DNA of 64,000 bases from Gnetum montanum (Eukaryota; Streptophyta; Gnetopsida; Gnetales; Gnetaceae): NCBI GenBank assembly GCA_015680685.1, contig MNCI01037820.1:396373-460372 (forward strand). The letters run 5' to 3'. Position numbers and translations under genes: made by a program. A model generated the notes under the pieces. The model saw nothing but the letters and a program-made list of their open reading frames with translations, ran no database searches and was not told the DNA's origin. Each line of letters starts with the position of its first letter. The first letter of the stretch is position 1. Below, piece after piece: positions 1-12,389 of this stretch.

Positions 1-740
1 TTGTCATTGATGAAGTCCAATAGGACCACTCTAAGTGATAAAACCTATAATTCAAGAGGTAAAATAACTTTAGACCCATAAACTAGGCTATATGGGATTA
101 CACCAATTATAGTTCGATAGGTTGTTCTATAAGCTGAAAGTTCATGGATAAGCTGCTTATGCCACTTGCATTTGCTATTATTTAACATATTTATAAGCAA
201 TTTTATGATGCCCTTATTTCTAGCTTCAGCTTGTCCATTGATCGAGGATAGTATGGTGATGACAAGGAATTCTTGATGCCTAGATCTTGATAAAAGGTTT
301 GCATTTCTTGGCTACTAAATTGTGGTCCACGATCAATGAATATGGTCATAGGTATGCAAAAACAAGTTACTATGTTATTGAATATGAATCTACAAACTTT
401 TTGAGATTTTTTTTCTTAGGGGAATAGCTTTAACCCACTTTGTAAAGTATTCAGTTGTAATGATGATGAACCTATGCCCTATGGAAAACTTAGGTGTTAT
501 AGGTCTCGTAATGTCAATTCTCCACCATTGAAATGGCCAAGTTATTTGAGTAGTGTGTAACTCAGTTGGTGGCACATGTATTAGGTTGCTTTGTCATTAA
601 TAGGTATCACAAGTTCTAACCTTCTGTAGGTAGTCACTTTTCATATAGGGCCAATAATAATCTAGTTGTCTAATTTTAGCAGTCATGGCTCTAGATCGTA
701 TATGTCCCCCACATACACCCTCATCAACTTGCTCAAGGAC
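1..740 (-). pseudogene. Ty3/gypsy integrase, broken
   Basis: At about 740-600 (minus) there is an H2C2-type zinc segment: GGHIRSRAMTAKI, YYWPYMKSD and CDTYQ, where the last Cys of the usual CDKCQ is replaced by Tyr. At 575-390 follows the core start WWRIDITRPITPKFSIGHRF and EYFTKWVKAIPL, matching the first Asp region of the rve domain. At about 340-240 come DRGPQFSS and, after a frameshift, the NGQAEA segment that carries the catalytic Glu. Toward the left edge an AYRTTYRT-like stretch continues the domain. The order and spacing fit gypsy integrase. Confidence 0.85.
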
Positions 741-1158
741 TATGAAAGCTTCAATTTTTACCAAGCACACTAAAAGAACACCATCATAGGATCATCAACA
801 TAGTGTATTATCACCCATGATGACATGCTATTTTGATCTTTTACATACAACATTATGTTAAGAAGTAGTAAGGCCTTGTGAAGATTCACCAAAAACTTGA
901 TATCATCATATCATTCCTTTTGAGGAGCAATATTGACAAAGGCTATAGAGTTACCTTTGGTATTTTGCATGATGGGAATAGCATAGTTCATGGTTAAGGA
1001 GGGTAATTTTCTAAACACATCAAGTGTCACACTTAGGGATATAGTTATAATGGCATTCACTAATGTGTTCTTGGTTTGGGATATGTAATATCTATAAATG
1101 TTTGCATTAGTTTCTTGCCTATGTCAAAATAAGTTTGCAAGTGTTTGGCTTTACATGC

Positions 1159-2000
1159 CTAAACATCTATTACTTGGTTAACCACAAGTTGTGAATCACC
1201 TTTAATCATTAGACATTTGATTCCTTGGTTACGAGCTACCATTATTTCCTTTATCAATCCTTCATACTTTGCCACATTGTTGGTACATGGAAATTCAAAA
1301 TGGTAGCCAAAGGATTGGATTTCACTAGAAGGTGATGTTATGATGGTAGTAGCATTAGCCCCATGAATAGTTGAAGCTACATCAAAGTGCATAGTTTTTT
1401 CATAGCCCTCAGGTAGCCCAGTAACAATGTTGATATGTTTATTGGATAATTTAAGGTTACTAGTTGCATGGTCTTCTATCAAGGAAATGATAAGTTGTGC
1501 AACTATAGCTTGACCTTTTGTTGAGGCTTGGGAGATGTAATGAAGATCAAAATCAACTCTTATGGCTTTCCAATGGGCTATATGGCTACTTTCATAGATA
1601 TTGGTCATTATGATTATAAGCATGTTATCCTTGCAAATGATGTTGACTTAGCTCCTAAAGAGGTAGTATCTCCACTTCTTTAATGAGAAGACTAGGACTA
1701 GATAATACCTTCCATTTCATTGTATCAAGTCGCATAGATAATTAATGCATGGCTTAGGTAGTATACTGGAAACTCTACTCCATCATTTCATTTCTGATGG
1801 AGTAGAGAGGCAATGGATGTATCATAGATAGTAAGGTGGATGTAAAAAGGTTTATCCTTTTGCAATGAATAGACTGGGGGTAGTTGTGCCATCTCTTATG
1901 TAAGGTTTTTAAAAACTTCTTGGCATTGATTCATCCACTCATAGTGAAATCCTTTCTTGAGAAAGTGTTGTATGGGTTACAACTTATCTGTAAGCCTAGA
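1159..2000 (-). pseudogene. RNase H plus second (archaeal-type) RNase H of the Tat-like pol
   Basis: The 154-residue open stretch 1159-1623 starts in the end of the first RNase H (SSHIAHWKAIRVDFDLHYI, then STKGQAIVAQL, the usual KGQAIADHL-like end of that domain). It continues into a second RNase H fold: MHFDVAST (normally FDGAS), then FPCTNNVAKYEGLI and KGDSQLVVNQV. The acidic residues in FD, YE and GD that normally bind metal are still present. The front half of the first RNase H (about 2000-1640) is broken by stops. Two RNase H domains in tandem are a lineage mark of Tat elements. Confidence 0.85.
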
Positions 2001-2039
2001 AATGAACTTACAAATAAATTGTAATCTACCTTGTAGTCA

Positions 2040-2840
2040 CTAAAGCTCCTTAAGGTTAGTTGGTACTTCCAAGTTAGATATGGCCTTGACCTTATCAAGA
2101 TCGACATATATTCCTACTTTGGATACTCCAAAGCCAAGAAACTTATCGATTTTGACACTAAAGACACACTTATTAGGATTAAACCTAAGCTCATACTTCA
2201 GAAACTGTTTCAACACAAGGTCAACATCAAGATCATGTGCATGGTCATGAGCCATTTTGGATTTCATAGGTATATCGTCCACGTAGTCATTAAGCAATCC
2301 TAGGATATAATCACTAAAGATATACATCATGGATCATTGATATGTGGCACATGTATTTTGAAAATCAAATGGAATCATGGTGTAGCAAAAGGTTCCCCAA
2401 GGAATCATTAAGGTTATACAAAGTTAATTCTATGGATTAATCCTAACTTGGTTGTATCCCAAAAATCCATCCATGAAGGATAATAAGGCATGTTCAATTA
2501 TGAAATTGATAAGATAGTCAATCCTAGGCAAAGGGAAATCATCTTTGATGGATGCCTTATTCAGGTCTCGAAAATCAATCCAAATATGTATACTCCCATT
2601 TTTCTTAGGAACTACCACTATGTTGGACACCCATTCTCTATAATAAATAACTCAAATGAAATAGGCTTGATATAGTTTTGTGATTTCATTCCAAACTGCC
2701 AATGCTAAATTTAGTCTAATCTTATGAACTTTTTACTTAACTGGCTTGATATTAGGATTGAGTATGATGCTATGTTACACTAGGCATGGATCAAGACTTA
2801 GCATATCTTCATATGACCAAGCAAAGACCTTAATGTTGTG
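2040..2840 (-). pseudogene. Ty3/gypsy reverse transcriptase (RVT_1), broken
   Basis: An RNA-dependent DNA polymerase domain in two open pieces (2430-2630 and 2040-2330). The upstream piece has the conserved stretch VVPKKNGSIHIWIDFRDLNK followed by DDFPLPRID and LSFMDGFLGYNQ. The downstream piece has the catalytic box YVDD at 2274-2285, then LRFNPNKCVF and a LGF motif. About 2800 a leader reading FAWSYEDM is the usual segment just before gypsy RT. The bases between the two pieces contain frame breaks. No functional enzyme is expected. Confidence 0.9.
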
Positions 2841-3077
2841 TTGGAGGACCCTAGTAATGTCTTGAGCCTGCTAAGGTTCTAGTGAGGAACTTAGTTTTAC
2901 TATTTTCTTCTCATCATTATGTATTGTGATAGGAACCTTAACTAGTGAGTCCTTAGTAATGTCATTAGCCTCTTGGTTAAGGGTTTTAACTAGGTCAATA
3001 AGCCATTCAAGAGGTTTTTCTATTGAGGTTATGTGATCAACGAGGTTCTCAAGCTCAAGATCTAAATGATTAAGGTC

Positions 3078-3934
3078 TAATGAGTCATGTTTTTGTAAGG
3101 CTCTGATATCAAATATTCAATATCAGAGCTACATTGTTGAGTATCTGATATCAAGGCACAACCTCTGATGTCGAGGATTTGATATTGCCTCATACATGCT
3201 AGCCTATAAATAGAACACTTGGATGCATGGTTTGCAAATATATATATATTTGAATAGATTTTAAGCATAGACATAAAGAAGTTTTGTTAGTTTGTTTCCA
3301 ATGCATGCCCACAGTGTGATGTCAAGTGATTGTATAACATCCTTAGTCGAGTGTGACATATTTGGACACAATACATTTTTGGAAATAAAGATTGAGATTA
3401 CTTCCATCATTGTAGCATCCACTTATCTTTATTATTATTTTTAGTTACTCAAATGCTTACTATTTTCCTTGGTTAATGTTTATCATTTCTTGCTCTTTAT
3501 TATTTTTATTGTTAAGAAAAATGGGTACAACTAATTGCAAGTGCTTAGGTGTAATTACTTGGTAACCCAATAGTGTTATCATTTGGTATGCCTAGTAACG
3601 GTACACTTGGTAATCCCAATAGTAGTTGCACAAAGTCCAAGGCATGTATGGAAGGTTTGGAATAGATATTCATCACAGATAGGCTAGTTTAGACTTTACT
3701 TTTTATTGTTAATTAGTTAAATAATTGATTTTCTTATTATCGTTAAGAGTAGCCCAAGGTCAAAACAACATCAATAAAAAGATACCACTAGTCCAAGTGG
3801 GAAGATGGTAAATTACAATCAAGACATAATGATCTAGATGCCACAACTAGTCCCATCCATGGAATTTGATCGAATTGTGCATGAATGCTTTTGATTCATA
3901 TGGTTGGGCATAAGGGTTTCCTCACTACTCATTA
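3078..3934 (+). repeat. 5' LTR of TE-1
   Basis: Begins TAATGAGTCATG (the right LTR has TGATGAGTCATG) and ends CTCATTA (right LTR CTCATCA). The intact form is therefore an inverted TGATGAG/CTCATCA end pair, and both differences are transitions. Alignable with the right LTR along its whole length. A palindrome-rich stretch (3096-3190) precedes a TATA box, CCTATAAATAG, at about 3203-3213. Confidence 0.92.
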
Positions 3935-3935
3935 T

Positions 3936-3953
3936 TGGTGCCATTGTTGGATA
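3936..3953 (+). other. Primer binding site of TE-1 (tRNA-Asp-like)
   Basis: TGGTGCCATTGTTGGATA starts two bases after the LTR end. The complement of the 3' end of plant tRNA-Asp(GTC), as I recall it, is TGGCGCCGTTGCCGGGGA. The first 15 positions differ only by C-to-T and G-to-A changes, as expected for deamination of an original match. Confidence 0.75.
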
Positions 3954-4059
3954 TGGTGCTAGTTATCTAGATTAGTTATATTATACACAATCATTGTAAA
4001 TGCATTAATGATTTATCTTCTAGAAAATGTTAAGTCACACACATCATTAACTAAGAACA

Positions 4060-5560
4060 ATGTCTCTCTCACATGGAAGTGATATTGCCTTGTATGAAGA
4101 GAACATTGATTGGAGAACTAATGAGATATAAATTGAAGAAAATTGGAGTGACCAACCTCATGTAGAGATTTCATATGTTCATAATCACCCTGACTACAGT
4201 CAAGGAATATAGTCACCTAAGGCAAACAATCCTTAAGATGATGAAGGAACTCCTAGACTAGGGAAGGCATCAAGGCCTAGGGCCTCCTCAAAACCTAGAA
4301 AAGATAAATCAAGGGACCAAAGGAAGAACTATAGAAGCCATGATGATTCTCCTAACTTCTTCCTCTTCAATGTCTATTTTTTATGAAGATGAATGTAGGT
4401 ATAGAGATAAAGCTCCACTATGGGATCAAAATAAGAATAGAAATCAACACCAAAGGAAAACTCCAAGACATCAAAATGAACATAGGAAAGATTGTCACAA
4501 TTAGATAAATAGAAATAGAAATGTTCATCATGACATGTCTGATGATGGTGAACACTTGTTGACCACTAAGAGCATGATGTAAATTACAAAGGTAGTTAAA
4601 ATATCCTATAGGAATCATAAGAAAAGTCACATCAAAAGGCTTGACATAAATAACATTTCTAAATTTGAGGGGGGCTATAATTATAATCCACAACATCATT
4701 TACAAGCTTTCTATGATGCCTATGTATTAAAAAACAATAAAAGTGGCTGGTAAAAGCTTAGGCTCTTTCCTAGGATACTAATAGAAAAATCCAAAGTGTG
4801 GTATAGATCATTGAGATAAAATTCAATCCATTAATAGTCCACAATGCTAGAACTCTTTAACAAGAAATACCAAACCTATGTGAGGGTGTCTAACCTAAGG
4901 AAATGAATCCAAGGAATGAAATAGGAACAACATGAACCCTTGGATATGGCCCTAGATAGATACTATTCTCTATTGTATAGGTGTCCAAGCCATGGTTTCT
5001 CTAAGGAAAAACAACTTTTTCACATCATAGATGCACTTCATAGTCAAACAAGAGAGACCCTTGGGAGGTATGCTTAAGGTTAATTATAGGAACTAATATC
5101 CAATTAGATCCAAAGGCTGATCAAGCATGTGGCAAAAGAAGGATAACTATGTAAATGAGAGAATGTTGTGGAATATCACTAGGATCCAACTCTTCAAAAG
5201 AAGAGGGTTCATCTTTATCATAAGGAAAATGAAGTAGCTTGATGAGGTTATTTCATAGCAAAGCTTTCCAATGTAAAAGTTTATCAATGAGCTTGAAGCA
5301 AGGCTAGACAAGATGTGCAAGTTAGTGAATGAAAAAATTACAACCTACATGAAAACCATAGAGGAGAGAGTAATGCAAAACGAATCAAGTGATCAAAATA
5401 TAAGGAAGAAAAAGAATCAAGACATAGCTATGAATAATTATTGGCAAAAAAGAAAAATAGATATAGAAGAAGATGCTATAGACTCAACCACAGAAGAGGA
5501 TGATGGATGTGACATCTGTGTATATGATCATCCAAAGGGTTATTGCCCAGTCATGTGACA
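4060..5560 (+). pseudogene. gag of TE-1 (Retrotrans_gag plus zinc knuckle), broken
   Basis: Structural protein that would form the virus-like particle. The ATG at 4060 (MSLSHGSDIALYEENIDW) is the first good start after the primer site. The capsid-type core is at about 4640-5100 in mixed frames: LDINNISKFEGGYNYNPQ, KLRLFPRILIEKSKVWYRSL, STMLELFNKKYQTY and HEPLDMALDRYYSLL. A lysine-rich segment (5313-5460) leads to a zinc knuckle at 5508-5546, CDICVYDHPKGYC, spaced C-x2-C-x3-H-x4-C. Gag of TE-B (32392-34950) is clearly homologous. Several in-frame TAG codons stand where TE-B has Gln or Trp. Confidence 0.85.
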
Positions 5561-5639
5561 TCTACATGAGTATTGGGCTTTTGCATTGAATCCTAACTTT
5601 GTACAAAAGTAAATACCTAGAAAATTACGTTACTCACAA

Positions 5640-6390
5640 GGTCATTATTGACAATTCTACAACCAACCATACTATCCTAATGGGACTTCTTATCAGCCTC
5701 AAAACTATTATCAATCAACCATAGTGGCAAAACCCATAGTTGTGGGGGATACCATCATGAAACCAACACTACCCTTATTATTAACTAGACCTATCCAAAT
5801 ACTATGTTCAACAACATATTTCCCCAACTAGTTCTACTTCCTCTACTTCAAATCGCTATTACTAATTTTCCAAATATCATCGACTCACAACATCTTCTAT
5901 GAGGTCACCACCTTAAACCTCTCATCCTTCACCATATCCTCAACATTCTCATACTTCCCTCCATCACATGTCACAGTTAGCAACATAAGGAGGTTTAGAT
6001 CCATAACATCAATGAAAGAATGTCACTTGTAATGTGAACATACATAGAAATGATAATGCAAGTAGATCTCCACCACAATCTCAAAAATGCCTTTTCTTTA
6101 GGATGGTTCCCATGTGTAAGCATAACATTCATGGACCTACTAACTTGTCCAAACTAGTTGAATGCCAATCAAGTGCAACACAATTCCTTTCACAACGAAT
6201 GTCCTGCAAACATATGCAAAGGTCAACATCCATAGTTACTCCAATAGCTGACAAAAATGATGAACCTTTCATTGTGGAGAGACAGAAGAATTCATGCATA
6301 ACTGATCATAATAAAGGATGCAGTCATAGGCCAGACATTCACAAAATTAACGCAACTTCTATTCTGACCCATCATACATTTCAAAACTAG
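5640..6390 (+). pseudogene. Gln/Pro/Ser-rich C-terminal gag tail of TE-1
   Basis: Low-complexity coding-like stretch after the zinc knuckle, with many CAA, CCA and TCA codons. It corresponds in position to the Pro/Gln-rich tail at 34300-34950 in TE-B. The open piece 6034-6390 has no domain I recognise. The TE-B protease (DSG) has no clear counterpart here; it may be lost or too decayed to see. Confidence 0.45.
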
Positions 6391-7980
6391 GTGTGTGAGT
6401 AAAAACTCATCTACATAGCTACGACTAATCTAGAAGACATCCAATGGCTTGAAAATGAGGGTCTACCACTATTTTACAAATGCATGGAGCCTGCTTCTCT
6501 ACTTATTAATTCTTGTTATGGTCAAAAGCTTAGTCATGGGGAAGATGCCTTATCCTAAAGTCAAGAATTAATAAGTGTTTTTCATCTTTTAGGTTTAAAA
6601 TTTTTTATTATTTTCTCAATTCTTGATACAAAATTTTTCCATTCTTTTCAATGTTTTCCACACTTTGTTTTCATTTCCTTTGTTAGTAATCTCATTTGTG
6701 AATAAAAAAACAAGATGAAGCCCATCGAGGTGAGGTTTTCTTTACATTGTCAAAGTCATGAGGGATTGATTATTTGAACCATGAGGTCATGTCATCCATC
6801 CATCAATCTCATCAATAAGAGTTTCTTACCATGGTCATAATGATATTCTTCTTCATCATCAAACTAAGAATAAACTTGTAATCATTGTGCTTGGACAAAA
6901 AAGTGAAGAACTAAGGAGGAATACAAAGGGTATGACATTAGGTGGATTTGTAGATTCTCTTGGATTAGTTCTATATGTTCTTTCATGTTGTTATGGTTGT
7001 AATTATGTCCTTGTACATCTAACAAAAAATGGAAGTAAGAGTAAAATAACTGTTACCCTACCATGTTAATAAAAGACATATTACCCATGCTTGAAGGTAG
7101 TACATTGGTAAGGTTAACATCGATAAAAATAAAATAAAAAAGTATAGAATAAATTTCTAAGGATTTCACTAGAAAGTCATGTTACCCATGCCTAAAGGTT
7201 GGTGGCTTCTCAAAAATCAAAAAAGAAAAAAAAAGTTCCATTAATAGACTCCTCCCTTGGACAAAATACCAGCTGATGCTACTCCTTGCATGGTGATTGT
7301 CTTATGGTTGTCAATCCAAGAGATAAAACAATGATATGTCATTGAAACATGGCTTAGACTTAGTTTGAATCTTCCAAAGAAGGGCTAATGATTACTTTAA
7401 CCTTTAATAACACACAAGGATTCATTATGCCTATGGTAAGGTAGCTCACATTCCAATTTCTATAATCCTCTCTAAAATCCATCTCATCTCATTGTTTGCA
7501 TGATCATAAGTTGTGGTCTTGTGTAACATAGAGTTATTCTCTCAAATTGGTGGTTCTAAAAAGTATGCATTACATTCAACTACTTTGGTGCCTCTAGACA
7601 TTTTTGGATGTGGTTATACAAGGACATTAAGGGTTAGAGCCTATTTTGGGAAGGATCCACTTATATAACTTTTGTAACTTATAGTTGTCTATCATAACTA
7701 TATCATCTTAAACTTTTGAAGTGAATAAATGTCAATCTTAAAACCTTTCCTTATCCTACAAGCTATTCATTCTATATCATGAACTTAGTACCCTTTTCTT
7801 ACATCTTCCAAAGCTTCTAATTCCTATGATTCCATCTTCTAACATTACTGGTGCCTAAATATGAATTCTCACTTACCCCAAAACTTTGGACTTTACATGA
7901 AACCTTTCAACCAATAATTGAGCTCCATTTTCGATGCTTCGATAAGACATAATTTGAATACCTCCAATATTTTGTGGGAG
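6391..7980 (+). other. TE-1 interior without recognisable coding
   Basis: AT-rich, no open frame of note. A stretch near 7600-7670 (ACATTAAGGGTTAGAGCC...TTTTGGGAAGGATCC) resembles 36955-37005 in TE-B, so the non-coding middle is shared between the two elements. Confidence 0.5.
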
Positions 7981-8040
7981 TCAATATCAAGTACTTGATG
8001 TTAGGTACTCAATATTAGGTTCATAAAAACCTATAAATAG
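7981..8040 (+). promoter_or_regulatory. Possible internal promoter ahead of the second ORF of TE-1
   Basis: A palindrome-rich stretch (AATATCAAGTACTTGATGTT, then GGTACTCAATATTAGG) is followed by CCTATAAATAG at 8030-8040. This is the arrangement seen in the U3 of the TE-1 LTRs: palindromes, then CCTATAAATAG. The second ORF begins some 700 bp downstream. A promoter role is inferred from this likeness only. Confidence 0.35.
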
Positions 8041-8719
8041 TGTCCTGGCGATGCTCAAAAATTCATTCTTATCATTGAAGCTAGGGGAGATTTTGCATTT
8101 TTCTCTCTTGACTAAGAGCTCTATGCACCAAACTTCCACACATGATATCTTACTCCATACCACTCTAATTTTCATAGTTTTTGAACCTATTTGATCCTAA
8201 ATGTTCACTTTAGTTGGGGGAGGATGCTTGTATGGAAGACTTGTGTGAATTTTTTGAAATTCACTATCACTTGGAAGATACTATAAGGGTAAGAATGTTA
8301 AAAACTTAAGTATTTTAATCAAAATTTAGTTGTATGCATGTCAAAAAATTTAATTATCTCACCTAAGAAATCATAACCATCATCATATACCATACATAAG
8401 GGAAAAGAATCCAATTGCAAAGGGTCATAAAAGAAGTTAGAATTTTTTGGACATTTTTCTTAAAATTTCTCCAACTCTACAATCATATGAACGAAGAACC
8501 TAATGGAACTAAGCACATGAGTAAGGTATAACCCTATTGATGATAAATGAAAAACACCTTAGTAACACCAAATCCTTAATTGATTATAGACAAACCAAAA
8601 AGGAGGAGCATAGGAAGGACCTTTGTAGGATGTAAGTAAATGCTTGAGGGGTGGTAGAGGCCAACTAGGAGAACAAGGTCCATAAGTTTCACATGAAGAA
8701 TAGGAGGCCCAATCATTTA

Positions 8720-11110
8720 GCATTCATCAAGAGGCCCTTATTATAGGATAGTCAGTCTAGGTAGAGGCTACAAGACTTGAGGCTCAAGCCCAGAGACAAC
8801 ACCTCACATTATCCCAAGAATGCCTCTAGGCCATCCAAGAGAGATCCATGTTGACCACAATCATTGTGGAAATGAACTTCAGGCTATTCATGGAATTTTT
8901 CCTTGAGGCAATCACAAATCAACTTCAAGCATCACCTCTATGGCACATCCTTTTTAAAAGTAGGGAAAGGCACTTAAGTGAGATATAGCAATTCTAGCAT
9001 AATAAAGAGGAGGGCATCACTATCAACATTAGCAGAGACTTTGTTTCTTTCTCAATTAAGGCCATTGTAGAGCTCTAAACATACCCAATGTGGTGGCCAA
9101 AATAGCACACCTATCCATAAGGTCTAACACAAAAATAAGGAAGTTGTAATTGAAGCAAGTATATAATAGTGAAGATAAAATATACAGTGAGTTGGCTTTG
9201 GAAGAGAGGATTTATTTCAAAATTGGCACATACCATCTCTTCCCCACTAAAGGATTCAAAAGGATATCAACCTACATGGCTAGAGAGAGTGCAATCTTAG
9301 TGGGAAAATATAATGTCAACCTTGCCCAAATGTGCTTCATGGAGATTCAAAGATGATTCGAGGAAAGAAAGGTAGGGAAGCTAGCACTTCCATTTCCTTG
9401 CTTAATTAGAAAGCTATGTAAGTGTGTTGGAATCTTGGGTTACACCAATGATGTTCCCATGAGGTTTCAAAATGCTGCATTATCAAAGTTTCTTAAACTA
9501 ATAGCACCAAGGGAATACCTTGATGACAAACAAGAACAAGAACCAGAGAAGGAGCTAGAACAAGAACTAGAAAGGAGCTAAAGTAAGAATTGGAGTAATA
9601 GTAAGAGCCACAAGTTCCATCACCACCACCATAGGATTATAGGTCCTCAATGAGCCATTTGTAGGAAATTTTTGAAACTCTCAACTGGGGAAATAGGGAT
9701 GAATCCAACCTCTTCTAAGTCATTGATGTTTTGGTTCAACCTATAGTTTCTACTAATACATCAAGGGGAGAAATTTTTGTGAAATAAGGAGGAGAAGCTG
9801 AGTGGTCATAGTAGATCTTTGGAAATGTCACATCTTTCCAAGTGATGACTGAAATAGGAGAAGGTGCCATAGTCATGGTCAAGTAGCACCAAGATGTGGC
9901 AAGCATAGTAGAAGTAATAACAGACCATATTAAAGAATCCTTCAATGTGCCTATTGTGCCCCTAGTGGACTTAACTGGAACTAGAGATGCACAAATTGTA
10001 GTCAAGACTTTGATGAGTCCTGTGGCCCATGAGGATGTGCTTAATAGATTGTTGTAGACTGGGTAGGTTATGACAACCCTCTTTGACATCCCTAGTGCTG
10101 TTACTATAGTATAATTTGATCCAATTGCTACCAAGGAAAAACTAGTTACGACAAAGACCATGGTAAAACATGCAAAAGTAGAGGTGCACTAATTACATTA
10201 TGAGCTCTTCACCTTGAGAGTCGAAAGAAGGGATCCTTCTCAATTCATTGCCCTTGACTAGTTAGAGAAATTTCAAATAGAGCACCTAGGCCAATTAATC
10301 AAGCAGCTAAACAAGAAAAAGAGAAAGTGAACTAGAATGCCTCAACGATCAAAGACCAAGCATATTCTCATGTGAAGGCATTGAGCGCTGCACAAGAAGA
10401 AAAAAAGTAGCTTGCTACTGAAAATGCAACATTGACCACTGTTGAGAAGTAGAAAAACATTTTGATAGAGAGCATCCACTACTTGAGGGAGCAAATAGTG
10501 AGGGTCAATCAAGACATAAGTAGATTGAATAGAGAGAACTAAACCCTCTCAATGGAGGAGGTATGCACAATACACCAAAAGTTTGCAATTGAGATAAGTG
10601 TGTGGCAAAATAAGGCTAAGAAGCACGAGAAGCTGAATGAGCACTTCTAGGACTAGATCGACATGTATATACAAATTAATGAGAAAGAAATCCTAATGGC
10701 AAAGGCTTGCATTAGTTCCATGTCAGTGAAAAATCTTGATTGGAAGCCTATCTTGGATAGCTATGCCCTATTCCACCAAGTGAAAGTAAAAAATAGAGAC
10801 CTACAGATTGAAGATTCAAAAGAGTACATACCATTAGCTAACCTTTGCTATGCTAAGCTTGCCATGTTAATAGTAGGTTGTCCTAGAAATGAGTTGAAAA
10901 AATAAGTAGTAGCCACCTATGCCTTATTTGAAAAAGAGTTTGTAGATAGGAAAGATGTTCTACAACAACTTCTTGTGGAAACTCAAAATTAGAAATAATT
11001 AAGGCTTGCTACCATGGGCAAAGAGATGTAGCCTTGGACTTAGCTAAGAGATTAATAGATTATCATGAATTAAGAGAAAAGGCCAAGGCTTTTGAAGAGG
11101 AATGAAGGTA
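8720..11110 (+). pseudogene. Second ORF of TE-1: coiled-coil protein of unknown function, broken
   Basis: Coding signal in sense orientation, interrupted mostly by TAG codons at positions that read as Gln. Readable parts include ECLQAIQERSMLTTIIVEMN (with one TAG read as Gln) near 8820, AILVGKYNVNLAQMCFMEIQ in the open piece 9150-9356, and LALPFPCLIRKLCKCVG near 9380. Helix-forming charged stretches follow from 10200 to 11000, with an open piece at 10663-10905. TE-3 carries a homologous ORF: EVCTIHQKFAIEI (about 10557) matches EVHALHQKIAIEV (about 15270), and YAKLAMLIVGCPRNELKK matches YENLVMLTIGRPRLKLEK. I do not recognise the family. Extra 3' ORFs are known in some plant Ty3/gypsy lineages. 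Confidence 0.6.
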
Positions 11111-11517
11111 ATTCATGATGTGGTATATGAAATAAAATCATATGTTCTCATAGTTAATGTGTTCGTGGGATGTACCAGTTCCAACACACATTGGATCATT
11201 AGCTTGGATGGTGCATAACTCAAGAATGAAGGAAGAGAAATTACAGGTCCTCCTAAATCACTAAAAATTCTAAAAGCATGATGACAAATGGAAGTAGGTA
11301 ATGGAAGAGCCAATGCATCTGAGAACTATATAAACTTCTCCAATTTTGTTATTTTGTCATGTCGTGTCCAATTTTCGTAAAACACCACTACGGCATGAAA
11401 GAGTTAGTTTTTGTATTTATTATAGTCAATAATCTCATACCTTCCCAATATTTTTTAAAGAACTTTTTTCTCGTTTTATTTAACTTGAGGATGAGTTTTC
11501 ATTCAATCATAGGGGTA

Positions 11518-12389
11518 TGATGAGTCATGTTTTTGTAGGGCTCTAATATTAGAGTCACATTATCAGGTATCCGATATTGAGGCACAACCTTCGAAGTTGG
11601 GGATCCGATATCACCTCATTCATGTTAGCCTATAAATACAACACTTAGTGCATAGTTTGTATTTATATATTGGAATAGATTTTAGACATAGACATAGAGA
11701 AGTTTTATTAGTTTTTTTTTCAATGCATGCTTGCAGTGTGATGTCAAGTAATTCTATGACACCCTTATTTGAGTGTGACGTATTCGGACCTGTTACATGT
11801 TTGACAATAAATATCAAGATTGCTTCCATCATTATAGCGTCCACTTAGCTTTATTATTTTTTAATTACTTAAATGCTTACTATTTTCCTTCGTTAATGTT
11901 TATCATTTCTTGCTTTTTATTGTTTCTATTGTTAAGCAGAATGATTATGACTAATCATGAGCACTTAAGTGTAATTACTTAGTAACCCAATAGTGTTATT
12001 GTTTAGTATGCCTAGTAATGGTACACTTGGTAATCCTAGCAGTAGTTGTATGAAGTCCAAGGCATGTATAGAAGATTAGGAATAGATACTCATCACATGT
12101 AGGCTAGGTTAGACTTTACTTTCCATTATTAATTAGTTAAATAATTGATTTTCTTATTATCGTTAGGAGTAGCCCAAGGCCAAAACAACATCAATTATCA
12201 CATGCCTCGCTTTGGACTAAACCATACATGATAAAGCTACCACTAGTCCAAGTGGGAAGACAATGAACTATGATCAAGACATAATGATCTAGATACCACA
12301 ACTAGTCCTATCCATGGAATTCGACTAGATCGTGGATGAACATTTGTGATTCATATGGTTGGGAATAAGGGGTACCTTGTTGCTCATCA
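11518..12389 (+). repeat. 3' LTR of TE-1
   Basis: Matches 3078-3934 throughout, starts TGATGAG and ends CTCATCA. It carries about 30 extra bases near 12195-12235 (ATTATCACATGCCTCG region) that are missing from the left LTR. The TATA region CCTATAAATAC lies about 11630-11640. Confidence 0.92.

Larger units (their letters stand above)
1..3077 (-). mobile_element. Tat-like Ty3/gypsy retrotransposon, pol part (decayed)
   Basis: Read on the minus strand, the order is RT leader (about 3077-2640), RT (2630-2040), first RNase H (about 2000-1640), second RNase H (about 1500-1159), integrase zinc finger (about 740-600) and integrase core (about 590-1). RT before RNase H before integrase is Ty3/gypsy order, and a second RNase H before integrase is characteristic of the Tat lineage. 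The element runs off the left edge, so its 3' LTR is not seen. TE-1 interrupts it at 3077/12390. Frames are broken by frameshifts and by TAG stops at positions where relatives have Gln. The plus-strand copy at 62189-64000 belongs to the same family. Confidence 0.9.
3078..12389 (+). mobile_element. TE-1: LTR retrotransposon with gag and a second 3' ORF, no visible RT
   Basis: Two LTRs (3078-3934 and 11518-12389) bound it. The flanking 5-bp target duplications are AGGTC (3073-3077) and AGGTT (12390-12394), one transition apart. A tRNA-Asp-like primer site follows the left LTR. The right LTR is preceded by AGGGGTA. Inside, gag lies at 4060-5560 and a Gln/Pro/Ser-rich tail to 6390. About 2.3 kb without recognisable coding follows, then an internal TATA region near 8030 and a coiled-coil ORF (8720-11110). 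I find no RT, RNase H or integrase, so it is probably non-autonomous. It sits inside the minus-strand Tat-like element. Confidence 0.9.

Noticed and set aside
9736-10161. 141-codon ORF on the minus strand inside TE-1
   Set aside because: Lies antisense to the second ORF of TE-1, no domain, and the sense frame has a homologue in TE-3. A shadow frame is more likely.
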